Part shown: piece by piece, positions 11,421-20,278 of the stretch
How positions within the stretch are numbered: position 1 is the first letter of the stretch
Layout: each line of letters opens with the position of its first letter
From: SHZI01 sp031395645
Lineage (GTDB): Bacteria > Pseudomonadota > Gammaproteobacteria > Steroidobacterales > GCA-2729495
Direction: 5' to 3'
Assembly: GCA_031395645.1 (NCBI GenBank)
Contig: JANNJM010000083.1
Span: 24,038-88,037, forward strand
DNA length: 64,000 nucleotides
Program-made: the position numbers and the translations under genes
The notes under the pieces: generated by a model
Told to the model about the DNA's origin: nothing
The model's database searches: none
The model's input: the letters and a program-made list of their open reading frames with translations, nothing else

Positions 11421-12293
11421 ATGACCGACGACGATTCCGACGACCGCCCCGGCGGGACCTGGTACGGGCGCCTGCGACGGGTGCTCAAGGGTGAAGCCGC
11501 CACCCGCAGCGATCTGCTTGATTGGCTCCGCGAGTCCCACGCTCAAACCGTGCTGGATGCCGACGAGCTGGCCATGCTTGAAGGCGTACTGGCCGTGTCG
11601 GAAACCCAGGTCCGTGAGGTGATGGTCCCCCGGTCCCAGATGGCGGTCCTCGAACGAGATGCTCCGCGGGATGAACTGCTGAAGGCCATCGTCGAAAGCG
11701 GCCACTCCCGCTTTCCGGTCATCGGTGGTGACCGGGAAGAGGTGGTCGGAATTCTGCTCGCAAAAGACGTGCTCAGGCACTTCGTCGACACCCCGGCGGA
11801 GGCCTTCGACATCACCCGCTACATACGGCCTGCCACCTTCATTCCCGAGAGCAAGCGCCTGAACACCCTGCTCAAGGAGTTCCGCGGCAGCCGCAATCAC
11901 ATCGCTATCGTCGTTGACGAGTACGGTGGCATCACGGGTCTCCTCACCATTGAGGATGTTCTTGAGGAGATCGTGGGAGAAATTGACGACGAACACGACT
12001 CCACGGAGATCGGGCCGATTCAGGAGCAGGAGCCGGGTCGGTACCAGGTGCGTGCGCTGGCCCGAATCGATGAATTCAACGCATTCTTCGACGCCGAACT
12101 GGACGACGAGAACTACGACACGGTGGGCGGCCTCGTGATGTACGAACTTGGCCATCTGCCTCGCAAAGGCGAGGCGCTGCAACTGGGTGACTTCCGTTTC
12201 CGCGTGTTGCAGGCAGACCGGCGCAGGGTCCACAGTGTCGAGGTGACGCGCGGCTCGTCGGTTCCTGCTGACGGCGACGTGGCCGCCGCCTGA
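11421..12293 (+). CDS. corC: CorC/YbeX-like CBS-domain protein
   Basis: A 290-residue cytoplasmic protein with paired CBS domains (about residues 70-195; motifs REVMVPRSQM, GHSRFPVIGGDREEVVGILLAKD and VDEYGGITGLLTIEDVLEEIVG). A CorC_HlyC domain (about 205-285) follows, containing the GGLVMYELGHLPRKGE signature. Members are linked to magnesium/cobalt efflux and, in E. coli YbeX, to ribosome function. It lacks the membrane DUF21 domain. It follows ybeY by 51 bases and precedes lnt, the conserved order. Confidence 0.93.
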   Translation: MTDDDSDDRPGGTWYGRLRRVLKGEAATRSDLLDWLRESHAQTVLDADELAMLEGVLAVSETQVREVMVPRSQMAVLERDAPRDELLKAIVESGHSRFPVIGGDREEVVGILLAKDVLRHFVDTPAEAFDITRYIRPATFIPESKRLNTLLKEFRGSRNHIAIVVDEYGGITGLLTIEDVLEEIVGEIDDEHDSTEIGPIQEQEPGRYQVRALARIDEFNAFFDAELDDENYDTVGGLVMYELGHLPRKGEALQLGDFRFRVLQADRRRVHSVEVTRGSSVPADGDVAAA

Positions 12294-12323
12294 CCTGATT
12301 ATCCAGCCTCCGGAAGCCCTGCG

Positions 12324-13832
12324 TTGCTCCGTCGTCTCCTGACCGTCCGCGGGCGTTTTGTCGCTGCCGGCATCGGCACCGCACTGCCACTTAGCTTCGC
12401 ACCATTTGGCCTCTGGTGGCTCGCACCGCTCCTGCTGGCGGTCTTGTTCCTGCTGGTCGAGGGCGCTTCCAGCCGGGAACGCACCCTGCGCGGCTTCTGG
12501 TTCGCATTCGGCACATTTTCGACGGGGACTTACTGGGTCTACATCAGCATCCATGATTTCGGCGGCGTGGCCCCGCCGATTGCCGTCGCACTGTGCGGCG
12601 CGCTGATCTTGCTGATGGCCCTGTACGGAAGTACCTGGGGCTTTCTGACGGGACTGATCGGCGCGGGGGCGCCGGCATGGCAGTTTCTCGCTGTGCTGCC
12701 GGCACTCTGGGTCGCTGTTGAATGGGTACGTAGCTGGCTGTTCAGCGGTTTCCCGTGGCTCTCCCTGGGTTACGGCCAGATTGATGGACCACTGGCAGTG
12801 TGGGCGCCCGTCGTCGGCGTCCATGGCGTTTCGCTGCTGGTGGCCTTTGTTGCTGGCGCGCTGGCCATGCTGCTCATAGGCCCGCCGCGGAGGCGAATTG
12901 CCGGACTTGGAGCATTACTTGGGCTGGCCGTGCTCTCGGGGTTGCTCGCGGGCCGTGAGTGGACGACTCCAGTGGGCGAAGCCATGGAGGTAGCGCTGGT
13001 CCAGGGCGGAATTTCCCAGGAACGGAAGTGGCTGCTCGAGACGCTGGAGACTACCAAGACCATTTTCCGGGACCTCACTCTCGGTCTCGACCATGCCGAC
13101 CTCATCGTCTGGCCTGAAGCGGCCATTCCCGCACTCGCCCACGAGGAACAGGACTTCCTGCGCTCCCTGAGTCAGGTCATGAAGGCCCGCGACCAGGAGC
13201 TGATCCTCGGCATCCTGACCTTCGACTTCGGCACCGGTGAGTTCCGCAACTCCCTCCTCGCTGTCGGAGCCGGTGAGGGGGTCTATCACAAGCGACATCT
13301 GGTGCCCTTCGGCGAGTACTTTCCGGTGCCGGATTTTGTCCGTAACGTGCTGCGGCTGATGAACCTGCCCTATACCGACATCACGCCCGGTCTCGACGGG
13401 CAGCGACCGCTGCAGGCCCGCGGCGTCAAACTGGCCCCAAGCATCTGCTACGAAGATGTATTTGGTAATGAACTCCGGGATTTTCTCCCGGAAGCCGGTT
13501 TGCTCGTCAATGTCAGCAACGATGGGTGGTTTGGAGATTCGATCGCGCCTCACCAGCATCTCCAGATGGCCCGGTTCCGCGCGCTGGAGGCTGGCCGGTC
13601 CATGCTGCGCAGTACGAATACGGGCATAACGGCCGTCATCGACCCGTTTGGCAACGTCGTGAAGCAGGGGGCCCAGTTCAGGGCGGTCGTGGTCAGGGCA
13701 ACTGTCCAGCCCCGACAAGGGGCAACGCCGTGGGTCCGCTTCGGGAACTGGCCGGTACTTGCGGCGTGCGGCATGCTGCTGCTCGCCGCCGCCGCCCCTG
13801 TCAGGCAGCTGCTGGTCCGGAGGAGCACATAA
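12324..13832 (+). CDS. lnt: Apolipoprotein N-acyltransferase
   Basis: A 502-residue inner-membrane enzyme that N-acylates the diacylglyceryl-cysteine of lipoproteins, the last step of lipoprotein maturation. About six hydrophobic segments occupy residues 10-215. The periplasmic nitrilase-like domain follows, with the catalytic triad visible as E265 (in WPEAAIPA), K323 (in YHKRHLVPFGEYFP) and C375 (in PSICYEDVF). A last membrane segment closes the protein. The start is taken as TTG 12324 because no ATG fits the conserved N-terminus. Confidence 0.95.
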   Translation: MLRRLLTVRGRFVAAGIGTALPLSFAPFGLWWLAPLLLAVLFLLVEGASSRERTLRGFWFAFGTFSTGTYWVYISIHDFGGVAPPIAVALCGALILLMALYGSTWGFLTGLIGAGAPAWQFLAVLPALWVAVEWVRSWLFSGFPWLSLGYGQIDGPLAVWAPVVGVHGVSLLVAFVAGALAMLLIGPPRRRIAGLGALLGLAVLSGLLAGREWTTPVGEAMEVALVQGGISQERKWLLETLETTKTIFRDLTLGLDHADLIVWPEAAIPALAHEEQDFLRSLSQVMKARDQELILGILTFDFGTGEFRNSLLAVGAGEGVYHKRHLVPFGEYFPVPDFVRNVLRLMNLPYTDITPGLDGQRPLQARGVKLAPSICYEDVFGNELRDFLPEAGLLVNVSNDGWFGDSIAPHQHLQMARFRALEAGRSMLRSTNTGITAVIDPFGNVVKQGAQFRAVVVRATVQPRQGATPWVRFGNWPVLAACGMLLLAAAAPVRQLLVRRST

Positions 13833-13896
13833 CCAGCCGGGCCGCTGGCGTTGTATCCTTGCGGCCCCGAGTCACCTGCCTATAGCTGCCGGCGTA

Positions 13897-16527
13897 GTGA
13901 GCGATCTGTCCCACAGCCTTCCCGAGTACAACCCGCAGGCGGTCGAAGCCGAAGCCCAGAGCTGGTGGTCTGACCACGACAGCTTTCTGGCCCGGGAAGA
14001 TGCGACTCGCGAAAAGTTCTATTGCCTGTCCATGTTTCCGTACCCCAGCGGGCGGCTGCACATGGGCCATGTGCGCAATTACACCATCGGTGATGTCATT
14101 GCCCGGCACCAGCGGATGCAAGGCCGGAACGTGCTCCAGCCCATGGGCTGGGACGCGTTTGGGCTGCCTGCCGAGAACGCTGCGATGGCCCGGGGAGTGG
14201 CGCCCGCCGCCTGGACTCTGGACAACATCTCCTACATGCGCCGGCAGTTGCAGGCACTCGGTTTCGCTATCGACTGGAGCCGCGAGTTCGCGACCTGCCA
14301 GCCTGAGTACTACCGGTGGAACCAGTGGCTTTTTCTGCGCCTGCTGGAGAAAGGTCTCGTCTACCAGACCACGGGCACGGTCAACTGGGATCCACTCGAC
14401 CAGACGGTGCTCGCCAATGAACAGGTGATCGACGGCCGGGGCTGGCGCACCGGTGCGATGGTCGAGAAGCGTGAGATCCCCATGTACTACATGCGGATCA
14501 CGGCGTATGCCGATGAGCTGCTTGACGCCCTCGATGGCCTGTCCGAATGGCCCGAGCGTGTGCGCGTTATGCAGGCTAACTGGATCGGGCGGAGCGAGGG
14601 CGTGGAAATCGCCTTTCCGTTCGATCCGCTGACGCGCGAAGCTGTCGGTGCCGATGGCGTGCTCAGAGTATTCACTACAAGAGCAGACACGCTGCTCGGT
14701 GCCACCTACTGCGCCGTTGCCGCAGAACATCCGCTGGCGACGGTCGCCGCGCGGACGAATCCGGAGCTCGCGGCGTTCATCGACGAGTGTAAGCGTGGCA
14801 GCGTCATGGAAGCCGACGTGGCGACTGCTGAGAAGCGTGGCATGGCCACCGGGCTCTTCGTGCGGCATCCGCTGTCGGACGCGCGGCTTGAAGTGTGGGT
14901 GGCCAACTACGTGCTCATGGGGTACGGCGAAGGTGCCGTGATGGCCGTGCCAGCCCACGATGAGCGCGACTTCGAATTTTCGTTGAAATATGGCCTTGCC
15001 ATTCGCTGTGTGATTCGCTCGAAATCCGGCGCCTATACCGACACTACGGCGCCCTGGCAGCCGAGCTACGCCGAGCGCGGGATCACCACCAATTCCGAAG
15101 GGTTCGATGGTCTCGAGTTCCAGCAGGCCGTGGCTGCGATTGCATCCGCACTTGAGAAGAAAGGTCTCGGGCAAAAACGCATCCAGTTCAGGCTTCGCGA
15201 CTGGGGTATTTCACGGCAGCGGTACTGGGGCACGCCTATTCCAATTATCCACTGCGAAACCTGCGGTGCAGTTCCGGTACCTGAAGATCAGTTGCCAGTC
15301 GTCCTGCCGGAGGATTGCGTTCCCGATGGCAGTGGCAATCCGCTCCGCAAGCGCCAGGACTTCCTTAACTGTGCGTGCCCGAAGTGTGGCAAGCCGTCCC
15401 GACGGGAGACCGACACCATGGATACGTTCGTGGATTCGTCCTGGTACTTCCTGCGCTTTCCCTGCGCCGACAATCAGCGGGCAATGGTTGATGAGCGCGT
15501 GAAGTACTGGCTGCCGGTTGACCAGTACGTGGGGGGCATTGAGCACGCGATTCTCCATCTCCTGTACTCCCGCTTCTGGACACGCGTGATGCGTGATCTT
15601 GGCTTAGTCGCGCTCGATGAGCCGTTTGCGAAGCTGCTCACCCAGGGCATGGTGCTGAACGGGATCTACTTCCGGAAGACTGAGGCCGGCCGCCTCGTCT
15701 ATTACCATCCGACCGAGGTGGACGATCAGGAGGACAGCTCGGGTCACAGGACTGTCGTGCTGCTTGCCGATGGTCAGCCCGTGGAACCGGGTGGTATCGG
15801 CACCATGTCGAAGTCAAAGAACAACGGCGTCGATCCGCAAACGCTCGTGGATAGCCTTGGCGCCGATACGGCCCGGCTCTTCACGATGTTCACTGCCCCG
15901 CCCGAGCAATCACTTGAATGGTCCGACGAAGGGGTGCAGGGTGCATCCCGTTTCCTGAAACGGATATGGAAGGCCGTTCACGCCCATGTGGCCAGCGGGT
16001 TTGCCGGCCCTGTTGCTCCCGGTGCGCTCAATCACTTCCAGAAATCCCTGCGTCGACAGGTGCATCAGACACTTGCAAAGGTCTCTGACGACATCGGTCG
16101 TCGGCGGACCTTTAATACGGCAATAGCCGCCGTGATGGAGTTGCTGAATGCGCTCAATCGCGCCGAGACATCGACACCGGAAGACCGGGCCGTGGTCCAG
16201 GAAGCCCTCGAGCTCACGGTGCTCATGCTCTCGCCGATAGTCCCCCACATCTGTCACCGCCTGTGGAACGTGCTTGGTCACCCTGGTGCGATCATCGATG
16301 AGACCTGGCCACTGCCCGACCCCAGTGCATTGGTCGCGGAGACGCGGGAAATCGTGGTGCAGGTGAACGGTAAAGTACGTGGCCGTGTGAGCGTGGCATC
16401 AACGGCGACCGAGGCTGAGGTACGCACCGCCGCGCTGGCAGACGGCAACGTGCAGCGCTTCGTCGACGGAAGGACGGTCCGGAACGTTATCGTGGTTCCG
16501 GGGAGACTGGTGAATGTGGTCGTCTGA
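13897..16527 (+). CDS. leuS: Leucyl-tRNA synthetase
   Basis: An 876-residue class I synthetase. The HIGH-type motif reads HMGH (residues 55-58, in YPSGRLHMGHVRNY) and the KMSKS-type motif reads TMSKS (636-640). The CP1 editing domain lies between, with the ADTLLG.TY region. The GTG at 13897 gives the expected N-terminus beginning SDLSHSLPEYNPQAVE; the frame is open upstream but overlaps the end of lnt with no conserved residues. It is followed by lptE, whose start lies inside the leuS 3' end. Confidence 0.97.
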   Translation: MSDLSHSLPEYNPQAVEAEAQSWWSDHDSFLAREDATREKFYCLSMFPYPSGRLHMGHVRNYTIGDVIARHQRMQGRNVLQPMGWDAFGLPAENAAMARGVAPAAWTLDNISYMRRQLQALGFAIDWSREFATCQPEYYRWNQWLFLRLLEKGLVYQTTGTVNWDPLDQTVLANEQVIDGRGWRTGAMVEKREIPMYYMRITAYADELLDALDGLSEWPERVRVMQANWIGRSEGVEIAFPFDPLTREAVGADGVLRVFTTRADTLLGATYCAVAAEHPLATVAARTNPELAAFIDECKRGSVMEADVATAEKRGMATGLFVRHPLSDARLEVWVANYVLMGYGEGAVMAVPAHDERDFEFSLKYGLAIRCVIRSKSGAYTDTTAPWQPSYAERGITTNSEGFDGLEFQQAVAAIASALEKKGLGQKRIQFRLRDWGISRQRYWGTPIPIIHCETCGAVPVPEDQLPVVLPEDCVPDGSGNPLRKRQDFLNCACPKCGKPSRRETDTMDTFVDSSWYFLRFPCADNQRAMVDERVKYWLPVDQYVGGIEHAILHLLYSRFWTRVMRDLGLVALDEPFAKLLTQGMVLNGIYFRKTEAGRLVYYHPTEVDDQEDSSGHRTVVLLADGQPVEPGGIGTMSKSKNNGVDPQTLVDSLGADTARLFTMFTAPPEQSLEWSDEGVQGASRFLKRIWKAVHAHVASGFAGPVAPGALNHFQKSLRRQVHQTLAKVSDDIGRRRTFNTAIAAVMELLNALNRAETSTPEDRAVVQEALELTVLMLSPIVPHICHRLWNVLGHPGAIIDETWPLPDPSALVAETREIVVQVNGKVRGRVSVASTATEAEVRTAALADGNVQRFVDGRTVRNVIVVPGRLVNVVV

Positions 16528-17011
16528 TTCCCCTCTGCGCCCTGCGGTACTTTTCTGCGCGTTGTTACTGGGCAGCTGCGGCTTCCAGTTCACGGGTACT
16601 CGGGATTTTCCGCCGCAGATGGCGGTTATCCACATTATTGCGGTCGACCGCTATACACCGTTCTACCGCCAGCTGGTGGCCGAGCTGCGGCGGAGTCAGG
16701 TCCAGTTGACGGACGATCCGGCGAAGGCACGCACTCACGTCAAAGTCCTGACCGATGAAACGGGGCGTCGCCTGTTGTCCGTCACAGGCAGGAATGTGCC
16801 GGCGGCGTTCGAGGTGTACTACCGGGTCCGTTTCTCAGTGGATGTGGACGGTGTCGAGGCTGTCCCGGCGGAACAGCTCGCCCTCACGCGCGATTTTGCA
16901 TTCGACGAAACGCGAGTGCTCGGCAAAGCCGGCGAGGAAGAGAACATCCGCCAGGCCATCGCCGGCGACCTGGTGGGCCTTGTGACCCGCCGTCTTACGG
17001 CCGTGCGCTGA
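16514..17011 (+). CDS. lptE: LPS-assembly lipoprotein LptE
   Basis: A 165-residue outer-membrane lipoprotein forming the plug of the LptD LPS translocon. The signal peptide ends in a lipobox LLGSC with the lipidated cysteine at residue 22, followed by GFQFTG, the usual start of mature LptE. It overlaps the end of leuS by 14 bases, so expression is coupled. In most gammaproteobacteria holA comes next; here mtgA follows and holA lies 24 kb away at 41375. Confidence 0.92.
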   Translation: MWSSDSPLRPAVLFCALLLGSCGFQFTGTRDFPPQMAVIHIIAVDRYTPFYRQLVAELRRSQVQLTDDPAKARTHVKVLTDETGRRLLSVTGRNVPAAFEVYYRVRFSVDVDGVEAVPAEQLALTRDFAFDETRVLGKAGEEENIRQAIAGDLVGLVTRRLTAVR

Positions 17012-17031
17012 GTCCGCGCCAGCGTCCTCTG

Positions 17032-17751
17032 GTGGCCACCCCCCGTCGTTCACCCTCGCGCCGCGTGTTGCGCTTTGGATTGCGTACCGCCGCAGCGATT
17101 CTCATAGTGACAGTAGCACTCATCCTACCCCTGCGCTGGCTGCACCCGCTAACCTCCAGTTTCATGCTGCAGAACTGGGCGGAGCAGAGGAGCCTGTCGG
17201 CCCGGGTGCGCTACCAATGGGTGCCACGCGACCAGATCAGCCGGCGAGCCGCACTCGCGGTACTGGCTGCCGAGGATCAGAAGTTTTTCAGTCACGCCGG
17301 ATTCGATGTCGAGTCGATCCGCAAGGTCTGGAAGCGCAATGGCCGGGGCCGGCAGCTGCGCGGCGCCTCGACCATCAGCCAGCAGGTCGCCAAGAACCTG
17401 TGGCTCTGGCCGGACCGCAGCTGGTTCCGCAAGGCGCTGGAGGCCTGGTTTACCCTGTGGGTGGAGCTTCTCTGGCCGAAGGAGAGAATTCTGGAGGTGT
17501 ACCTAAATATCGCCCAGTTCGGGCCGGATGTCTTCGGCGCGGAAGCAGCCGGGCGGCTGTATTTTCGCAAACCCGCAGCGGCGCTTAATGCTCCGGAAGC
17601 CGCACTCCTGGCAGCGGTGTTGCCGAATCCCCGTGTGTATCGCGTCCGGAATCCAACCCGCTATACAACGCGCCGTCAGGTGTGGATACAGCGTCAGGCG
17701 GGTCGTCTGGGCGCTGAACTTCCCGCTGCCCGCTGGCCGGATCGGCGCTGA
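17032..17751 (+). CDS. mtgA: Monofunctional biosynthetic peptidoglycan transglycosylase
   Basis: A 239-residue inner-membrane glycosyltransferase of the GT51 family that polymerises lipid II into glycan strands. One N-terminal membrane anchor (about residues 14-35) is followed by EDQKFFSHAGFD with the catalytic glutamate, RGASTISQQVAKNLW, and the second acidic region KERILEVYLNIAQFG. The length matches MtgA and there is no transpeptidase domain. Translation appears to start at a GTG 20 bases after lptE. Confidence 0.94.
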   Translation: MATPRRSPSRRVLRFGLRTAAAILIVTVALILPLRWLHPLTSSFMLQNWAEQRSLSARVRYQWVPRDQISRRAALAVLAAEDQKFFSHAGFDVESIRKVWKRNGRGRQLRGASTISQQVAKNLWLWPDRSWFRKALEAWFTLWVELLWPKERILEVYLNIAQFGPDVFGAEAAGRLYFRKPAAALNAPEAALLAAVLPNPRVYRVRNPTRYTTRRQVWIQRQAGRLGAELPAARWPDRR

Positions 17752-17791
17752 CCCGCTAGGCTACCCGGACTTTTCGTTTAGGGAGAAGTTC

Positions 17792-18172
17792 ATGGCTCTG
17801 GTTGCTGTCGTGATTGCGCTGGCCCTCATCGAGTATCTCGTTTTTGGTATTCTCGTCGGCCGCGCCCGCGTACGCTGCGGTGTGCTGGCGCCAGCCACGA
17901 CGGGCCATCCGGTGTTCGAGAGGTACTTCCGCGTTCAGCAGAACACGCTGGAGCAGTTGATCGTCTTCGTGCCATCGATGTGGCTCTTCGGCATGTACGT
18001 GAGCCCGCTGTGGGCGGCGGGCCTCGGTCTCCTGTTCGTAATCGGCCGGGTGCTGTACCTGACCGGGTACGTCGAAGATCCGAAAAAGCGTGGAGCCGGA
18101 TTCGGCGTGTCCTTCCTGCCGACAGCGATCCTGGCCCTCGGCGCCCTGATCGGGGCGATCCTGAGCCTGTAG
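17792..18172 (+). CDS. MAPEG-family membrane protein
   Basis: A 126-residue protein with four hydrophobic segments of the MAPEG family (membrane-associated eicosanoid and glutathione metabolism). The family signature region FERYFRVQQNTLEQL around residues 45-60, with its E-R-x-x-R-x-x-x-N pattern, is visible. Substrate is unknown in bacteria; glutathione transferase-like activity is possible. A good ribosome binding site (AGGGAGAAG) precedes the ATG at 17792. The stop codon lies inside the palindrome at 18167-18196. Confidence 0.88.
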   Translation: MALVAVVIALALIEYLVFGILVGRARVRCGVLAPATTGHPVFERYFRVQQNTLEQLIVFVPSMWLFGMYVSPLWAAGLGLLFVIGRVLYLTGYVEDPKKRGAGFGVSFLPTAILALGALIGAILSL

Positions 18173-18196
18173 GAGCGCCTGAAGGCGCTCCTACAG
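18167..18196. repeat. REP-like palindrome covering two convergent stop codons
   Basis: A perfect 14-bp inverted repeat (CTGTAGGAGCGCCT at 18167-18180; AGGCGCTCCTACAG at 18183-18196) with a 2-base centre. It contains the TAG of the MAPEG gene (18170-18172) and the TAG of hisI on the other strand (18191-18193). The same GTAGGAGCGCCT head recurs at 59368-59460. It may also act as a bidirectional hairpin terminator or message stabiliser. Confidence 0.85.
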
Positions 18197-18679
18197 CTTC
18201 GTCGGATTGGACTGGCCCTGGTAGACGATTTCCGGGTCGAAGACCTTCTCTGTCTCCGTGAAGGTCAGCGGCAGCGGGCCGTCCGCCTTCGCCGCTTCGT
18301 TGCCGACGGGCACCTGCCGGTAAAAGCAGCTGCGATATCCGACGTGGCAACTGGCGCCGCCCGTGATGTCGACACGCAACCAGACGCAATCCTGGTCGTC
18401 GTCGATGAGCAGCTCGCGAATCTTCTGCACGAGGCCGCTCGTGGCGCCCTTGTGCCACAAAGTCTGGCGGCTCCGGCTGAAATAGTGGGCCTCGCCGGTC
18501 TCGATGGTGCGACGGAGCGCCTCGGCATTCATGTAGCCGACCATCAGGAGCTCGCCGCTGCTGAAGTCCGTGGTAACGGCGGCGATTAACCCCTGCGCGT
18601 CGAATTTCGGGGCCAGTTCATGGCCTTCCTCCACCTGTTCGATGGTGCGGCGCTGCGCGAAAATGCGGTTCGGATCCAT
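18191..18679 (-). CDS. hisI: Phosphoribosyl-AMP cyclohydrolase
   Basis: A 162-residue HisI enzyme opening the adenine ring of PR-AMP in the third step of histidine synthesis. Visible signatures are MVGYMNAEALRRT, YFSRSRQTLWHKG.TSG, the metal-binding DDDQDCVWLRVD, and the zinc cysteines in GGASCHVGYRSCFYR. It is the monofunctional form without a HisE domain and stands apart from any his operon. It is divergent from cysS, with starts 41 bases apart. Confidence 0.95.
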   Translation of the reverse strand: MDPNRIFAQRRTIEQVEEGHELAPKFDAQGLIAAVTTDFSSGELLMVGYMNAEALRRTIETGEAHYFSRSRQTLWHKGATSGLVQKIRELLIDDDQDCVWLRVDITGGASCHVGYRSCFYRQVPVGNEAAKADGPLPLTFTETEKVFDPEIVYQGQSNPTKL

Positions 18680-18720
18680 GCCGGCGTTATTATAGCCGCC
18701 CCGTTTCAGCGCGCCGACCT

Positions 18721-20109
18721 ATGTCACTGACGCTCCACAACACCCGCACCCGCCAGAAGGAGCTCTTCGTCCCGCTCCAGGATGGCCGGGTAACCATGTA
18801 CGTCTGCGGACCTACGGTTTACAGCTTTCCGCACATCGGCAACGCCCGGCCAGCCGTGGTCTTTGATGTCCTGGCCCGGCTGCTTCGTACCCGCTACGAG
18901 GTTACCTACGCCCGGAACATCACCGACATTGACGACAAGATCAACAAGGCTGCTGCTGAACAGGGCGTGCCGATTGGTGAAATCGCTGCGCGCTTCACGG
19001 CGGTGTACCTCGAAGACATGGCCGCGCTAGGCGTACGGCCTCCAGACCTGGAGCCCCGGGCCACTGAGCATGTTCCGGGCATCATCGCGATGATCTCCCG
19101 CCTGGTTGACGGCGGGCATGCTTATGCCGCCGAAGGGCACGTCCTGTTTCGCGTGCGCTCGTTTGCCGGTTACGGAGAGCTGTCGGGACGGGACCGGCGT
19201 GACCTGCTTGCTGGCGCGCGCGTTGAGGTTGCGCCCTACAAGGAGGATGCCGGGGATTTCGTGCTCTGGAAGCCGTCCACGTCCGAACTGCCCGGCTGGG
19301 AAAGTCCGTGGGGCCGGGGCCGGCCCGGCTGGCACATTGAATGCTCCGCCATGATCGAACAGCACCTGGGGAGCACCATCGACATCCACGGTGGCGGCAA
19401 CGACCTGATCTTACCCCATCACGAGAACGAGTTGGCCCAGAGTACCTGCGCCCATGGCGGCGAGCTCTTCGTGCGCTTCTGGCTGCACAACGGTTTCGTG
19501 AACGTCGACCACACCAAGATGTCGAAGTCGCTCGGCAACGTGCTGCTGGTGCGCAACCTCCTCACAGAGGCGCCTGGCGAAGCGATCCGTCTGGCGCTGC
19601 TCTCGGCCCACTACCGGCAACCGCTCGACTGGACGGGTGAAGTGTTGTCCGAGGCCAGGCGCAAGCTGGACCGGCTCTACGGTGCGCTCCGTGACCTGCC
19701 CCGTCAGCCGGCGCTCGACCCGGCGGCTTCAGCCAGCGGCGCGGATCCGGAGTTCATCGCTGCGCTCGACGACGATCTCAACACGCCGAAGGCGCTGGCC
19801 GTGCTCTTTGATCTGGCCCGGAGCATCAATCGCTCCGAGGATTCGGGCGAACGAGAGAGCCTTGCCGCGCGCCTTCGGGCTAGCGCGGCGATCCTCGGAC
19901 TTCTGGGAGCGGATCCAGAGGCCTGGTTCCAGGTGGTCGAGGTTCATGGCCTGACGGCCGAGGCCGTCGAGGGTTTGCTGGCCCAGCGGCTGGCGGCACG
20001 GAAGGGCAAGGACTTCGTAACCGCCGATCGCATCCGGGACGAACTCGTCGCCGCTGGCATCGTCATTCTCGACGGACCGGAAGGCACGCGCTGGCGTCGC
20101 GCGATTTAA
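18721..20109 (+). CDS. cysS: Cysteinyl-tRNA synthetase
   Basis: A 462-residue class I synthetase. The HIGH-type motif is in CGPTVYSFPHIGNARP, whose cysteine is a zinc ligand. Further zinc ligands are in the HIECSAM and HHENE regions, and KMSKS is present exactly (HTKMSKSLGNVL). Length is typical. It reads divergently from hisI, and a 53-codon gene begins 7 bases after its stop. Confidence 0.97.
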   Translation: MSLTLHNTRTRQKELFVPLQDGRVTMYVCGPTVYSFPHIGNARPAVVFDVLARLLRTRYEVTYARNITDIDDKINKAAAEQGVPIGEIAARFTAVYLEDMAALGVRPPDLEPRATEHVPGIIAMISRLVDGGHAYAAEGHVLFRVRSFAGYGELSGRDRRDLLAGARVEVAPYKEDAGDFVLWKPSTSELPGWESPWGRGRPGWHIECSAMIEQHLGSTIDIHGGGNDLILPHHENELAQSTCAHGGELFVRFWLHNGFVNVDHTKMSKSLGNVLLVRNLLTEAPGEAIRLALLSAHYRQPLDWTGEVLSEARRKLDRLYGALRDLPRQPALDPAASASGADPEFIAALDDDLNTPKALAVLFDLARSINRSEDSGERESLAARLRASAAILGLLGADPEAWFQVVEVHGLTAEAVEGLLAQRLAARKGKDFVTADRIRDELVAAGIVILDGPEGTRWRRAI

Positions 20110-20116
20110 AGTACGC

Positions 20117-20278
20117 ATGACTGATTTCAGGGGCAACAAACAGGCGTTGCCGAGCAAGCCTTGCATCGCGTGTGGACGCCCGATGACGTGGCGGCGCGCA
20201 TGGGCAAAGAACTGGGCCGACGTGAAGTACTGCTCCTGGCGTTGCCGGGCCAACTCGAAGCGCCGCGCACCCCCATGA
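20117..20278 (+). CDS. DUF2256 small zinc-ribbon-like protein
   Basis: A 53-residue protein. The order of features CIACGRPMTWRRAW, then KNWADVKYCSWRC followed by a basic tail, is the DUF2256 pattern. It has two CxxC-type pairs (CIAC and CSWRC) and conserved tryptophans, so probably one metal-binding knuckle. Its TGA overlaps the ATG of the photolyase-related gene in the sequence ATGA at 20275-20278, so the two are translationally coupled. DUF2256 proteins are often found beside photolyase/cryptochrome genes; a role in cofactor handling or DNA contact is inference only. Confidence 0.82.
   Translation: MTDFRGNKQALPSKPCIACGRPMTWRRAWAKNWADVKYCSWRCRANSKRRAPP

Noticed and set aside
10788..12824. 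678-codon minus-strand open frame
   Set aside because: Antisense to phoH, ybeY, corC and lnt, which all show clear motifs. The antisense product has no recognisable domain.
13801..15174. 457-codon minus-strand open frame
   Set aside because: Antisense to leuS; no motif.
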